The notes beneath the pieces are model-generated. The model saw only the letters and a program-made list of their open reading frames with translations. It made no database searches and was not told where the DNA came from. Positions 56,130 to 64,000 of a DNA stretch of 64,000 nucleotides are shown piece after piece. The first letter of the stretch is position 1. Each line of letters opens with the position of its first letter. Both the position numbers and the translations under genes were made by a program. This DNA comes from Marixanthomonas spongiae (GTDB taxonomy: Bacteria > Bacteroidota > Bacteroidia > Flavobacteriales > Flavobacteriaceae): the NCBI RefSeq assembly GCF_003095375.1, contig NZ_QEHR01000002.1:394273-458272 (forward strand). Direction: 5' to 3'.

Positions 56130-57020
56130 TTACTTAGTGAATTGCGAAGAAACGGTTTCGGCTTTTCTGCTTTCGGTATAATCATAAAACCCTTCTCCGC
56201 TTTTTATGCCCATTTTGCCGGCCCGGACCATATTGACCAATAATGGACAGGGAGCATATTTTGGGTTTTTAAATCCGTCGTGCATGACCTCAAGTATCGA
56301 TAGGCAAACGTCCAGGCCAATAAAATCGGCCAGTTGCAGTGGCCCCATAGGGTGTGCCATTCCTAATTTCATCACGGTGTCAATTTCTTGAACACCGGCT
56401 ACACCGTTATACAGGGTTTCAATGGCCTCGTTGATCATGGGCATTAAAATACGGTTGGCCACAAAACCGGGATAATCGTTCACTTCTACCGGTACTTTGT
56501 TAAGTTTTTTGGAAAGTTCTTCAACCGTGTTGTAAGTATCGGCGCTTGTACTGTAGCCTTTAATAATTTCCACCAATTTCATGATAGGGACGGGGTTCAT
56601 AAAGTGCATCCCAATCACCTTTTCGGGGCGTGAGGTTGCCGCAGCGATCTGGGTAATGGAAATAGATGAGGTGTTACTGGCCAAAATAGTGTTCTCGCCA
56701 CATAAGCTGTCTAAATCCTTGAATATTTTCAGCTTTAAATCTAAATTTTCGGTCGCTGCTTCCACTACCAGATCTGCGTTTTTTACGCCTGTTTCGGTTT
56801 TGGTATGGGTAGTGATATTGTCGAGGGTGCGTTTTTTATCGTCTTCGCTTATTTTTTCCTTGGCAACCATCCTATCCAAGTTTTTGGTTATGGTTGCCAT
56901 TCCTTTGTCTAAAGAATCTTGCGAAATATCAATCAATTGTACGTTATAGTCGTTTTGGGCAAAGGTGTGGGCAATTCCGTTGCCCATGGTTCCTGCCCCT
57001 ATTACTGCTATATTTTTCAT
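56130..57020 (-). CDS. 3-hydroxybutyryl-CoA dehydrogenase-like protein
   Basis: A 296-residue 3-hydroxyacyl-CoA dehydrogenase. The N-terminal NAD motif is VIGAGTMGNGIAHTFAQ. It has the catalytic segment IGMHFMNPVPIMKLVEII, and the C-terminal domain ends DFIGLDVCLSILEVMH. It converts 3-hydroxybutyryl-CoA and acetoacetyl-CoA in short-chain fatty-acid or polyhydroxybutyrate-type metabolism. The Gfo/Idh gene lies about 90 bases upstream on the same strand; the link is not clear. Confidence 0.95.
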   Translation of the reverse strand: MKNIAVIGAGTMGNGIAHTFAQNDYNVQLIDISQDSLDKGMATITKNLDRMVAKEKISEDDKKRTLDNITTHTKTETGVKNADLVVEAATENLDLKLKIFKDLDSLCGENTILASNTSSISITQIAAATSRPEKVIGMHFMNPVPIMKLVEIIKGYSTSADTYNTVEELSKKLNKVPVEVNDYPGFVANRILMPMINEAIETLYNGVAGVQEIDTVMKLGMAHPMGPLQLADFIGLDVCLSILEVMHDGFKNPKYAPCPLLVNMVRAGKMGIKSGEGFYDYTESRKAETVSSQFTK

Positions 57021-57110
57021 AGTTGTTGGTTTTCTTCTGAAATATTAATTTAATTTTTTAAACAAAAGCTACAGCTTGGTTTTAATTTTGTTTACGAAGC
57101 CGAAATAAAT

Positions 57111-58088
57111 TTAAAATTGTATCGATGTACCAAATTTTGAAATCACCTGCATCGCAACCCGCAATGCTTCCGTGCCCTGTGCTAAACTCACAATTGGGGT
57201 TGTGTTGTTGTTGATAGCGTCGGCAAAGGTTTCCAGCTCGTCTAAAATGGCGTTGTTGCTGTCCACTTTTGGGTTGTCAAAATAAATCTGTTTCTTAACC
57301 CCTTCGGCGTTGGTCAAGATCATCGCAAAATCATCGGGTGTTTTTGGCGCATCCTTCATTTTTACCACTTCACATTTCTTTTCGAGAAAATCTACCGAAA
57401 TATAGGCGTCGCGCTGAAAAAACCGGGCTTTCCGCATTTTTTTCATCGAAATGCGGCTTGCGGTCAAGTTTGCCACGCATCCGTTTTCAAACTCGATACG
57501 GGCGTTGGCAATATCGGGCGTTTCACTGATAACCGAAACCCCGCTGGCGTGTACGTCCTTGACTTTGGATTGCACCACGCTTAAAATGGCATCGATATCG
57601 TGGATCATTAAATCCAGCACCACCGAAACATCGGTTCCGCGTGGGTTGAACTCTGCCAAGCGGTGCGACTCGATGAACATGGGATTGTTAATTTTATGGT
57701 TTACCGCCATAAAGGCCGGGTTAAAGCGTTCCACGTGCCCAACCTGCCCCTTTACCTTGTGTATTTTTGCCAGTTCCAGTAAAGCTTCGGCTTCGGGAAC
57801 GGTATGTGTAATGGGTTTTTCAATAAATAAGTGTTTGCCGGCTTCGACCACTTGTTTTGCACTGTCAAAATGAAAGACGGTGGGCGTTACCACATCGACC
57901 ATATCGCAGGCTTCAATTAACGCTTCTGGGGTAGGGAAGCTTTTGTAGCCAAATTCGGATTCCACTTTTGCTGAAGCTTCTTGGTCCTTATCGTAAAACC
58001 CTACCAATTGGTATTTGGTAGATTGCTCCAGTAATTTTAAATGGATTTTTCCAAGGTGCCCGGCACCTAATACTCCGGCTTTTAGCAT
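57111..58088 (-). CDS. Gfo/Idh/MocA-family oxidoreductase
   Basis: A 325-residue NAD(P)-dependent oxidoreductase: Rossmann motif AGVLGAGHLGKIHLK, catalytic EKPIT (LFIEKPITHT) and the C-terminal half with VVLDLMIHDIDAILS. The frame is open further upstream to 58211, but those residues are low-complexity and lie before a -7 box, so the true start is the ATG at 58088. The substrate is unknown, probably a sugar or inositol-type compound. Confidence 0.92.
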   Translation of the reverse strand: MLKAGVLGAGHLGKIHLKLLEQSTKYQLVGFYDKDQEASAKVESEFGYKSFPTPEALIEACDMVDVVTPTVFHFDSAKQVVEAGKHLFIEKPITHTVPEAEALLELAKIHKVKGQVGHVERFNPAFMAVNHKINNPMFIESHRLAEFNPRGTDVSVVLDLMIHDIDAILSVVQSKVKDVHASGVSVISETPDIANARIEFENGCVANLTASRISMKKMRKARFFQRDAYISVDFLEKKCEVVKMKDAPKTPDDFAMILTNAEGVKKQIYFDNPKVDSNNAILDELETFADAINNNTTPIVSLAQGTEALRVAMQVISKFGTSIQF

Positions 58089-58411
58089 CAGCTTTAGTTT
58101 TTGGCAAAGGTAACGGTTTTCGAGGGAATTTGTAAAGGGAGAAGATAATTTAGATAATGTACAATAGGTAGACCGTGCTAAATGATCTCTCGCAAACCTG
58201 CATTCAGGCAAGTAGAGGTCGCTGCGGGTTTTAAGGTACCAGAGTGTAGGTCAAAACTACATACTAATTGTCTATTTTATTTAGCTTATAGGTTTTGAAA
58301 AAAACTATTTGTTTCTAATTGTTTCATGTTTTATTGCTTCATAAACGATCAACCTACGTCAGTACAAGATTCTGAAACCTGTAGACTGCTAATTGAATAC
58401 TGACAACTGAA
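58089..58411. other. Intergenic region between the oxidoreductase and MscS genes
   Basis: 323 bp with no gene. It has a -7 box TACCTTTG on the minus strand at 58105-58112, 16 bases before the oxidoreductase ATG. The rest is AT-rich; I see only a small CCTG/CAGG hairpin (58196-58207), not a T-tailed terminator. Confidence 0.65.
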
Positions 58412-60208
58412 CTAATTATCTTTCGCTTCAGAAGAATTATTCTGATCGTTTTTTCTGTTTTGGGGAGGATTTGAAATATCCACGCGGGTTCTGGAAAGGT
58501 AGATGCCATCTTCCAATTGGCAGATGTATTCAATTAACTTTTCGCGCAAGGCGCAATGCAGTTTCCATGTGGTCCTAGCGTCTTTAGCACTGCAAAGGGC
58601 CCTTATTTTAACCGATTCTTCGGTCATATCGACCACTTCCACCACAGCCGGGTTGTCTTTGTCCCAATCTTCTTCGGCTTCCAGCATTTTTTCAAATTCC
58701 GAGCGTATTTTTGAAACGTCCACCCGGTAATCTGCATACAGAATAATGGGCCGTATTTGATGCGAACTGGTCATGGACCAATTTTCAAAAATATTGGAGA
58801 TCACATATTTCAACGGAACGACCAACCGCCTTAAATCCCAAGTGCGTACCACCATGTAGGTAAAGCCAATTTCTTCCACATTGCCCCAGTCGTCTTTAAT
58901 GATAACCGTGTCGCCCACGCGAACAGGCTTAGTAATGGCTATTTGAAGCCCGGCGAAGATATTTCCTAAGGTATTTTGAGCGGCAATACCCAGAATAACC
59001 GTAGCCACCCCAGCCGATGCCAACAGCGAAATGCCCACTTTTTCCAACGCCCTGAACTGCGAAATAATGATATATCCCCCTACAATGACCACCAAAAAGG
59101 TAACCACGCGGCGCGCAACCGAAATGTAAGTGAGCATTTTACGGGCCTCTTCGTTTTCTTCTTCGGAAACATCGCCTATTTTGTTTTCGGCTATGTAGGT
59201 CATCAAATAATCTACAAAACGCGTAATGAACCACGTGATGGAGCCAATGATAAGAATGATTAAACTGGTGTAAACAATGCTGGCAACCCCACCGGACAAC
59301 GAGATAAGGTTGTCCAATAAAATGTAGAAAAACAAGGTACCAAAGAGGATGCCGGCCGGTTTGGCCAATTTATTGGCGATATGCTTGATCCATATTTTTT
59401 TAGATTTCCGAAGGAGTTTTCTAATTAAATACGTCACGAACTTGCCAAAAAACCATGCGAGCACCAACAAAACGAGAATTCCGAAAAATTTCCAAACCTG
59501 ATAGCCCAAAAAATGCACCCGGGACCACTCGGGCATCATCTTGTCTAATTTCCTGGGGCCATATTCTTGGTAAAGCGGTTCAATGTTTTCAACCGTATTT
59601 GCCGAGATGAGCCATAGCGCTCCATAGTCCTTGTACCGTATGCGCTGTACCCGCATCACAATGTCGCGTTCGCCCAGTTGTACTTCACCAAACACAACGC
59701 TCCTTCTGGGTTTGCCGGCAATGGCCTGGTTGGTAGTGGTGCTTATGTCGATTTGCCCATCGGGACGGTCGGAAAGGGCGTCCCAATCAATATTTACCCG
59801 TTGATTGATAACAAAGTAGAGTTTTTCGGCCAGGATGGCGGCTTCTTCTTTTGTGGTGGTCTGTGGCAATAGGTTCAAGTTGAGGGCATAGAGTGCTTCC
59901 TCGTAGTTTCCGTTTCGGCTTTTTAAAACAAAATGTTCCAGTGTGGCTTGGGGCGTCCTTAGGTTAAAGCGTTTAGGCGGAAGGCCTATCTGTTCGTTGA
60001 GCCTGTTAACTTGGTAATAGGCTTCGTTGTAATCGGTAAATGGGTTGGAGGCATAGCGGGCACTATCGTTTATAATTTCTTTTTTACTGGGTAACTTGCT
60101 TTCATCTATAGGTTCTATCGAGTCTTGCGCGGTTTGGGCATTAACCCCTGGTAAACCGAAAACAAAGATGATTAGCGCTAAGGAAAGTAAGGGTGCAATT
60201 TTTTTCAT
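58412..60208 (-). CDS. Mechanosensitive channel, MscS family
   Basis: A 598-residue membrane protein. A signal peptide (1-24), a periplasmic N-terminal domain of about 220 residues, and four or five transmembrane helices (about 235-420) precede the MscS beta domain and C-terminal alpha/beta cage (VRVGDTVIIKDDWGNVEEIGFTYM, then VRALCSAKDA). It opens under membrane tension to release osmolytes. Length is larger than MscS and similar to MscM-type members. Confidence 0.94.
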   Translation of the reverse strand: MKKIAPLLSLALIIFVFGLPGVNAQTAQDSIEPIDESKLPSKKEIINDSARYASNPFTDYNEAYYQVNRLNEQIGLPPKRFNLRTPQATLEHFVLKSRNGNYEEALYALNLNLLPQTTTKEEAAILAEKLYFVINQRVNIDWDALSDRPDGQIDISTTTNQAIAGKPRRSVVFGEVQLGERDIVMRVQRIRYKDYGALWLISANTVENIEPLYQEYGPRKLDKMMPEWSRVHFLGYQVWKFFGILVLLVLAWFFGKFVTYLIRKLLRKSKKIWIKHIANKLAKPAGILFGTLFFYILLDNLISLSGGVASIVYTSLIILIIGSITWFITRFVDYLMTYIAENKIGDVSEEENEEARKMLTYISVARRVVTFLVVIVGGYIIISQFRALEKVGISLLASAGVATVILGIAAQNTLGNIFAGLQIAITKPVRVGDTVIIKDDWGNVEEIGFTYMVVRTWDLRRLVVPLKYVISNIFENWSMTSSHQIRPIILYADYRVDVSKIRSEFEKMLEAEEDWDKDNPAVVEVVDMTEESVKIRALCSAKDARTTWKLHCALREKLIEYICQLEDGIYLSRTRVDISNPPQNRKNDQNNSSEAKDN

Positions 60209-60256
60209 TACCTTAAAAATACTGAAAAAATACCGAATGTTCGGCAGTACCTAAAT

Positions 60257-61495
60257 TCATTTCCTCTTTTTTAAACTTTTGAAACGTTGCAATAAGGTGG
60301 GATGCGAATAATGAACAAAAACATAAGCCGGATGTGGAGTAAGATTGCTTAAACTGTTTTTGGACAGTTTTTTCAATGCTGAAATGAGCGGTTGCGCACT
60401 AAAGGTGGATTTTGCATAATAATCTGCTTGGTATTCAAAGACTCTGGAGAGGTAATTCATTAATAGCCCGGTAAGTTCGGAAACCGGGGTGTATAAAACC
60501 CCAAAGGCAATCAAGCCGATGTGGAAAGAGGGTTGTGGAACGTGCAGCGCTTCAGAAAGCAAAGGGCTGCCCACAAAAAGGGACAGTAACCATAAGGTGA
60601 ACCCGGTGGTAATAATAGAAGCAAACAGGTTGATAATAATGTGGTTTTTTTTATAATGCCCTACTTCGTGCGCCAGGACGGCTACGATTTCGTCCTCTTC
60701 CAAATCGTTAATCAAAGTATCGTAGAGAGTGATGCGCTTTTCTTTTCCGAAGCCTGAAAAATAAGCGTTTGCCTTGGTGCTGCGCTTAGAGCCATCGATC
60801 ACAAAAATATTGTCTAACGTAAAACCAACGGTATTGGCATAATTTTCAATTTTTGAACGGAGCGATCCCTCTTGCAATGGCGTTTGTTTGTTGAAGAGCG
60901 GCACAATCAACCGGGCATAGAAAAGGTTCATAAACACGGCAAAAACGCTGATGATTGCCCAGGCCCATAACCAAAAATAACTACCGGTGGTTTGGTAAAA
61001 CCAAATAATAGCGCTTAACAGCCCTGCGCCTATAATGCCCATAACAAGCCAACCTTTAAGCTTATCTAAAAAGAAAGTAGCTCGAGTTGTTTTGTTGAAT
61101 CCGAACTTCTCTTCGATAACAAACGTGTTGTAATACCCAAACGGCGTCATAACAATATCGCTCGCAAAAAGAATGATCGCAAAGAAAAGTAATGCGATTA
61201 CAATTTCGTTATCTGAAACAGACCGGGCTATTTTATTTATGTATGCAAAGCCATCCAAAAAGAAAAACAACAAAACCCCTATAAACGAGACGCAGGAGGT
61301 TAGCACCCCAAACCGATATTTTTCTTTTTTATAGGCTTGCGATTTTTTGTATTCGGTTTCATCATAAACATCCTCCAGTTCTTTTGGTAGCGCATCGTTA
61401 AAATGTTTGGCGTTTAGGGCATCCAATATTTGGTCTTTGATAAAATTGAGGATCAAAATGGCGATAATGATATTAAATAGCGTTTGCGGGGTCAT
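60257..61495 (-). CDS. M48-family (Ste24/CAAX-type) membrane metallopeptidase
   Basis: A 412-residue membrane protease with about seven transmembrane helices. The zinc motif is HEVGH (VLAHEVGHYKKNH), and the second zinc ligand Glu is in a later helix (YQADYYAK region, FEYQADYYA). Members cut membrane or CAAX-like substrates; the bacterial substrates are not known. An EYQAD stretch and a C-terminal HPTLLQRFKSL are typical. A monocistronic gene with AT-rich leader. Confidence 0.94.
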   Translation of the reverse strand: MTPQTLFNIIIAILILNFIKDQILDALNAKHFNDALPKELEDVYDETEYKKSQAYKKEKYRFGVLTSCVSFIGVLLFFFLDGFAYINKIARSVSDNEIVIALLFFAIILFASDIVMTPFGYYNTFVIEEKFGFNKTTRATFFLDKLKGWLVMGIIGAGLLSAIIWFYQTTGSYFWLWAWAIISVFAVFMNLFYARLIVPLFNKQTPLQEGSLRSKIENYANTVGFTLDNIFVIDGSKRSTKANAYFSGFGKEKRITLYDTLINDLEEDEIVAVLAHEVGHYKKNHIIINLFASIITTGFTLWLLSLFVGSPLLSEALHVPQPSFHIGLIAFGVLYTPVSELTGLLMNYLSRVFEYQADYYAKSTFSAQPLISALKKLSKNSLSNLTPHPAYVFVHYSHPTLLQRFKSLKKRK

Positions 61496-61747
61496 AAATT
61501 ATGTTTAAAGGTATGGGTTGATCACGCTTACAGTGAAATCGCGAATGAAACAAAAACTAAAAAATAATGATTAAAGAAGTTTTGGACTTATGACTACTGT
61601 GAGTTTATATTGCTTTAACGGGAAGTCTAACTTATTAAAAGTAAGACAAAATTATCAGGGGTATGTCTTTTCTTCCTATGTCTAATTCAATTAATTGAAA
61701 TTTGTTTCACTTAAATTTATTTGCAATAATTGTTATTTAATTGATTA

Positions 61748-62554
61748 TCACTTAAACAGTCGCTGTCTTTTGGCTTCAAATATAAGGATGCCTGCGGCTA
61801 CCGAAACGTTCATACTGTCAATTTCACCTTGCATGGGGATTATGATGTTTTGAGTACTGGCATGCAACCATTCTTTGGAAAGCCCTGTGGCTTCGGTGCC
61901 TACGACTAATGCGGAGGCTTTGGTGTAATCTTGTGTGTGGTAAGGTTGGGAGGTTTGCAATGCAGCGCAATAAATGGAAATAGCGTTCGCTTTTAAAAAC
62001 TCAATAATCTCGGTGGTAGTGCCTGTGGCGATTTTATTGGTAAATATACAGCCCACACTGCTGCGTATGATGTTCGGGTTGTAGAGGTCGGTTTTCATAT
62101 CGGCAATGAGCACACCGTCCAAGTTTGCGGCATCGGCCGTACGGAGCAAGGCACCGATGTTTCCGGGCTTTTCGGTTGCTTCGGCCACTAATATGAGTGG
62201 GTTTTTAGATTGAAAATCGAAATTTTCCAAGCGGTGTTCTTTGGCTTCAGCAATGGCGAGGATGCCCTCGGTGGAGTTTCGGTAGGCGAGCTTATCGTAT
62301 ATTTCAGTTGAAATTTCAACAAAATATGTTTCACTGTTGCTCAGGTCCTTTATAACGTACAGATCTTCTTCGGCTATTATTTCCGAAGAAAAAAGTATGG
62401 TTTTTATCCTACAACCGCCTTTTATGGCCAGTGAAATCTCACGCTGTCCTTCAATAGGGAACAAACCGGATTTTTTACGTTCGCGCGATTTTGACTGAAG
62501 CAGGGAAAACTCCTTCACCAATGGATTTTGAAAGCTTGAAATATATTTTTCCAT
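61748..62554 (-). CDS. RNA 2'-O-methyltransferase, TrmH/SpoU family
   Basis: A 268-residue SPOUT methyltransferase. The N-terminal substrate-binding part (about 1-100) precedes the knot domain with EATEKPGNIGALLRTADAAN, the NIIRSSVGCIF block and a C-terminal SMNVSVAAGILIFEA. The target, probably a 23S rRNA or tRNA nucleoside, cannot be named. Its -7 box is four bases before the start codon. Confidence 0.93.
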   Translation of the reverse strand: MEKYISSFQNPLVKEFSLLQSKSRERKKSGLFPIEGQREISLAIKGGCRIKTILFSSEIIAEEDLYVIKDLSNSETYFVEISTEIYDKLAYRNSTEGILAIAEAKEHRLENFDFQSKNPLILVAEATEKPGNIGALLRTADAANLDGVLIADMKTDLYNPNIIRSSVGCIFTNKIATGTTTEIIEFLKANAISIYCAALQTSQPYHTQDYTKASALVVGTEATGLSKEWLHASTQNIIIPMQGEIDSMNVSVAAGILIFEAKRQRLFK

Positions 62555-62558
62555 AGGG

Positions 62559-62566
62559 CAAATATA
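62559..62566 (-). promoter_or_regulatory. -7 box for the methyltransferase (TATATTTG)
   Basis: The minus strand matches TAnnTTTG and ends four bases before the ATG at 62554. Confidence 0.6.
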
Positions 62567-62571
62567 ACCTG

Positions 62572-63627
62572 CTACTTTTTAACTACCTGCACCTTAAACA
62601 GTTTATCCCAATATTTCCCCGTGATGTACAGGATGTCTTTTTCGCCTTTGTAGGCAATGCCGTTCATCACATTGAGGTCTGGGTGTTGGGTTACTTTTTC
62701 TTTTAGGCCGTCGAGGTCGATTACACCTTCAACAGCACCGTTTTTTGGGTTAATGATGGCCACGGACGATTGTTCCCATACATTGGCGTAAATTTTGCCT
62801 TCCACCCATTCCAGTTCGTTCACTTTTGGAATACGGCTGGTGTGGGTATATAGTTCAATATGGTCTATTTCGGCCATGGTTTCAGGGTTTAAAACCCATA
62901 TTTTTTCGGTGCCGTCGCTTTTATACACTTTTGACTCGCTGTGGCAGAGGCCCCAACCTTCTTTGCTTTTGTTATAGGCAAAAGTACCGGTCTGTTTTAA
63001 GGTACCCTCATCATAAATAAAGCCTTTGCCGGCTTGCCAAGTAAGTTGGTACACCTTATTGTTCAAAATGGTGAGGCCTTCGCCAAAATATTGGTTGTCC
63101 AGTTTTACCTGTTGTATTACTTCGCCCGTTTTATAGTTTGTTTTTCGTAGGGTGGAATGTCCGTACTTGCCAGTGCTTTCGTACAAGGTGTCGCCTTCAA
63201 ACTCCAATCCTTGGGTAAAGGCGTTGACATCGTGAGGATAGGTCTCTAAAATTTTATAGGTAAACAGTTCTGGTTTGCTTTGGGCGAGCAAGGTAAATGC
63301 TGTTTTGGTTTCATACTGATCCCCATCGGCATAGATAGTTGCTTTTAGGCTGTCTTTCCCTAATTTTTCATGTGCCAATGAAATGGTTTGAGGCTTGTTT
63401 TTTACTGAAACCGCTACTTTTTTATCACGAAGGGAATAAACAACCGAATCTATTTCCATTCCATCTTTATTCGTCACGGAAACCGATAGCGCATCAGAAG
63501 GTTTATAAGTTTTTTTGGCATTCGTTATCTGTAGGGAGAATGAGCTTTTTTTACTGCCTGGGTTGTTTCCGCAAGAAGCTGTGAGTGTCGCTAAAACAAT
63601 AGCTGCGAATAGGTTGAGTGATTTCAT
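62572..63627 (-). CDS. Glutaminyl-peptide cyclotransferase, lipoprotein
   Basis: A 351-residue lipoprotein (signal with lipobox TASC, Cys19). A PF05096-like five-bladed propeller occupies the C-terminal two-thirds (FTQGLEFEGDTLYESTGKYGHS, ELEWVEGKIYANVWEQS). These enzymes form N-terminal pyroglutamate from Gln; in flavobacteria they act at the periplasm on exported proteins. Residues 25-125 form an extra N-terminal beta domain. Confidence 0.92.
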   Translation of the reverse strand: MKSLNLFAAIVLATLTASCGNNPGSKKSSFSLQITNAKKTYKPSDALSVSVTNKDGMEIDSVVYSLRDKKVAVSVKNKPQTISLAHEKLGKDSLKATIYADGDQYETKTAFTLLAQSKPELFTYKILETYPHDVNAFTQGLEFEGDTLYESTGKYGHSTLRKTNYKTGEVIQQVKLDNQYFGEGLTILNNKVYQLTWQAGKGFIYDEGTLKQTGTFAYNKSKEGWGLCHSESKVYKSDGTEKIWVLNPETMAEIDHIELYTHTSRIPKVNELEWVEGKIYANVWEQSSVAIINPKNGAVEGVIDLDGLKEKVTQHPDLNVMNGIAYKGEKDILYITGKYWDKLFKVQVVKK

Positions 63628-63681
63628 GGTGCGTCTTCCATTTTATTGCTGGTAAAAGTAAAAAATCATTGTAAAATTCCC

Positions 63682-63711
63682 TTGTTAAATATGTAAAACT
63701 ACGTATCTTTG
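63682..63711 (+). promoter_or_regulatory. Promoter of SRP RNA (TTG-19-TATCTTTG)
   Basis: -33 TTG (63682-63684), 19 bases, then -7 TATCTTTG (63704-63711). This is the best promoter in the window. The RNA starts about four bases later. Confidence 0.85.
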
Positions 63712-63714
63712 CAG

Positions 63715-63810
63715 TGGCAAGTCCTACACAACCAGCTCCTGTTGAATCCCCCAGGGCGGGAACGCAGCAAGGGTAAACGGTCGTAGCGGTGTGATGTAGG
63801 TAGCTTGCCA
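63715..63810 (+). ncRNA. ffs: Signal recognition particle 4.5S-type RNA
   Basis: A 96-base RNA. The ends pair as TGGCAAG and CTTGCCA, with an inner CCTAC/GTAGG pair. The apical domain has the conserved GGAACGCAGCAAGGGTAA motif (63759-63776), which binds Ffh. It is followed by a run of six T. It targets inner-membrane and some secreted proteins to the translocon. The type is the short bacterial RNA without an Alu domain. Confidence 0.95.
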
Positions 63811-63905
63811 TTTTTTATGCGCAAAAGTGAAAGAAGAATGTATTGCTTACTGCGCTAATGGTGGCTTAATCTTGGATCAAGAACATTTTCTGGGTTTTTG
63901 AGTTT

Positions 63906-64000
63906 TTAAGCAAATAATTTTTCAAGTCTGTACAGGAAGAATTCAGTTCTTCTTACGCCTCTTAATTGTGCTCTAAATGCTTTAATTTTTGCATTAAAAG
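63906..64000 (-). CDS. Insertion-sequence transposase, C-terminal fragment (runs off right edge)
   Basis: Only the last 30 codons lie in the window (stop at 63908-63906). The visible tail, FNAKIKAFRAQLRGVRRTEF followed by FLYRLEKLFA, is characteristic of DDE transposases of the ISAon1/ISL3-like group common in Bacteroidota. The element continues beyond the right edge; its left terminal repeat should lie between 63817 and 63905, but I cannot define it. The SRP RNA next to it is intact. Confidence 0.62.
   Translation of the reverse strand, partial: FNAKIKAFRAQLRGVRRTEFFLYRLEKLFA

Noticed and set aside
58089..58211. N-terminal extension of the Gfo/Idh/MocA protein
   Set aside because: The extra 41 residues have no family similarity and the Rossmann strand begins directly at the ATG at 58088.

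Overview
This window looks like a piece of chromosome from a member of the Flavobacteriaceae (Bacteroidota), probably marine; I cannot name the genus. The evidence is: type IX secretion (T9SS) C-terminal sorting domains on three secreted proteins; promoter -7 boxes of the Bacteroidota form TAnnTTTG; absence of Shine-Dalgarno sequences; families typical of the phylum (DUF4835, long omega subunit, TPR/LytTR two-component pairs); and a small 4.5S-type SRP RNA. Most of the window is dense, syntenic housekeeping DNA, with a few accessory insertions.

Layout. 1-10241 is a minus-strand accessory block. It runs from a TPR sensor kinase and LytTR regulator (10241-7606) through a cholesterol-dependent-cytolysin homologue (7410-5332), NTF2/SnoaL-like exported proteins, a short-chain epimerase, an unknown secreted protein, a cupin and a thioesterase, to a lipoprotein cut by the left edge. 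10500-15167 (minus) holds trmD, an acetyltransferase, a long-form GAPDH and an HtrA protease. 15303-19397 (plus) holds dapF, an acetyltransferase, mltG and two tandem lysozyme-like paralogues. 19404-23541 (minus) is the dnaA region (dnaA, low-molecular-weight phosphatase, T9SS sugar dehydrogenase, rsmI-type methyltransferase). 23756-29834 mixes a thioesterase, an IMPACT protein, an EamA transporter, ribD, an acetyltransferase, prmC, a LOG protein and aqpZ. 29991-39482 (plus) is a long housekeeping run: ligA, a conserved hypothetical, dapA, bamD, omega, coaBC, DUF4835, recN, fabI. 39653-45747 is a visibly AT-richer secreted-protein island (fibre-like module, subtilase, 1149-residue adhesin-like protein). 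45820-50744 (plus) holds a GT2, YbbR, coaE and an OmpR-type two-component pair. 50787-63627 (minus) holds miaA, a potassium channel with a zinc ribbon, an exonuclease/GIY-YIG fusion, a YggS protein, DUF1015, a 3-hydroxyacyl-CoA dehydrogenase, an oxidoreductase, an MscS channel, a Ste24-type protease, an rRNA methyltransferase and glutaminyl cyclase. The right end has the SRP RNA and the 3' end of an insertion-sequence transposase.

How they work together. Several groups are cell-envelope functions: BamD, MltG, HtrA, MscS, YbbR, and the CoaBC/CoaE and DapA/DapF steps feeding CoA and peptidoglycan. The cytolysin locus stands apart. It encodes an exported pore-forming-toxin homologue with the two cholesterol-recognition signatures largely kept and an added N-terminal beta-trefoil-like domain, downstream of its own two-component system. 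This is the most notable locus here. A second recurring signal is that many -7 promoter boxes sit only 4-5 bases before the start codon. Using the SRP RNA promoter as an internal ruler, this predicts leaderless mRNAs.
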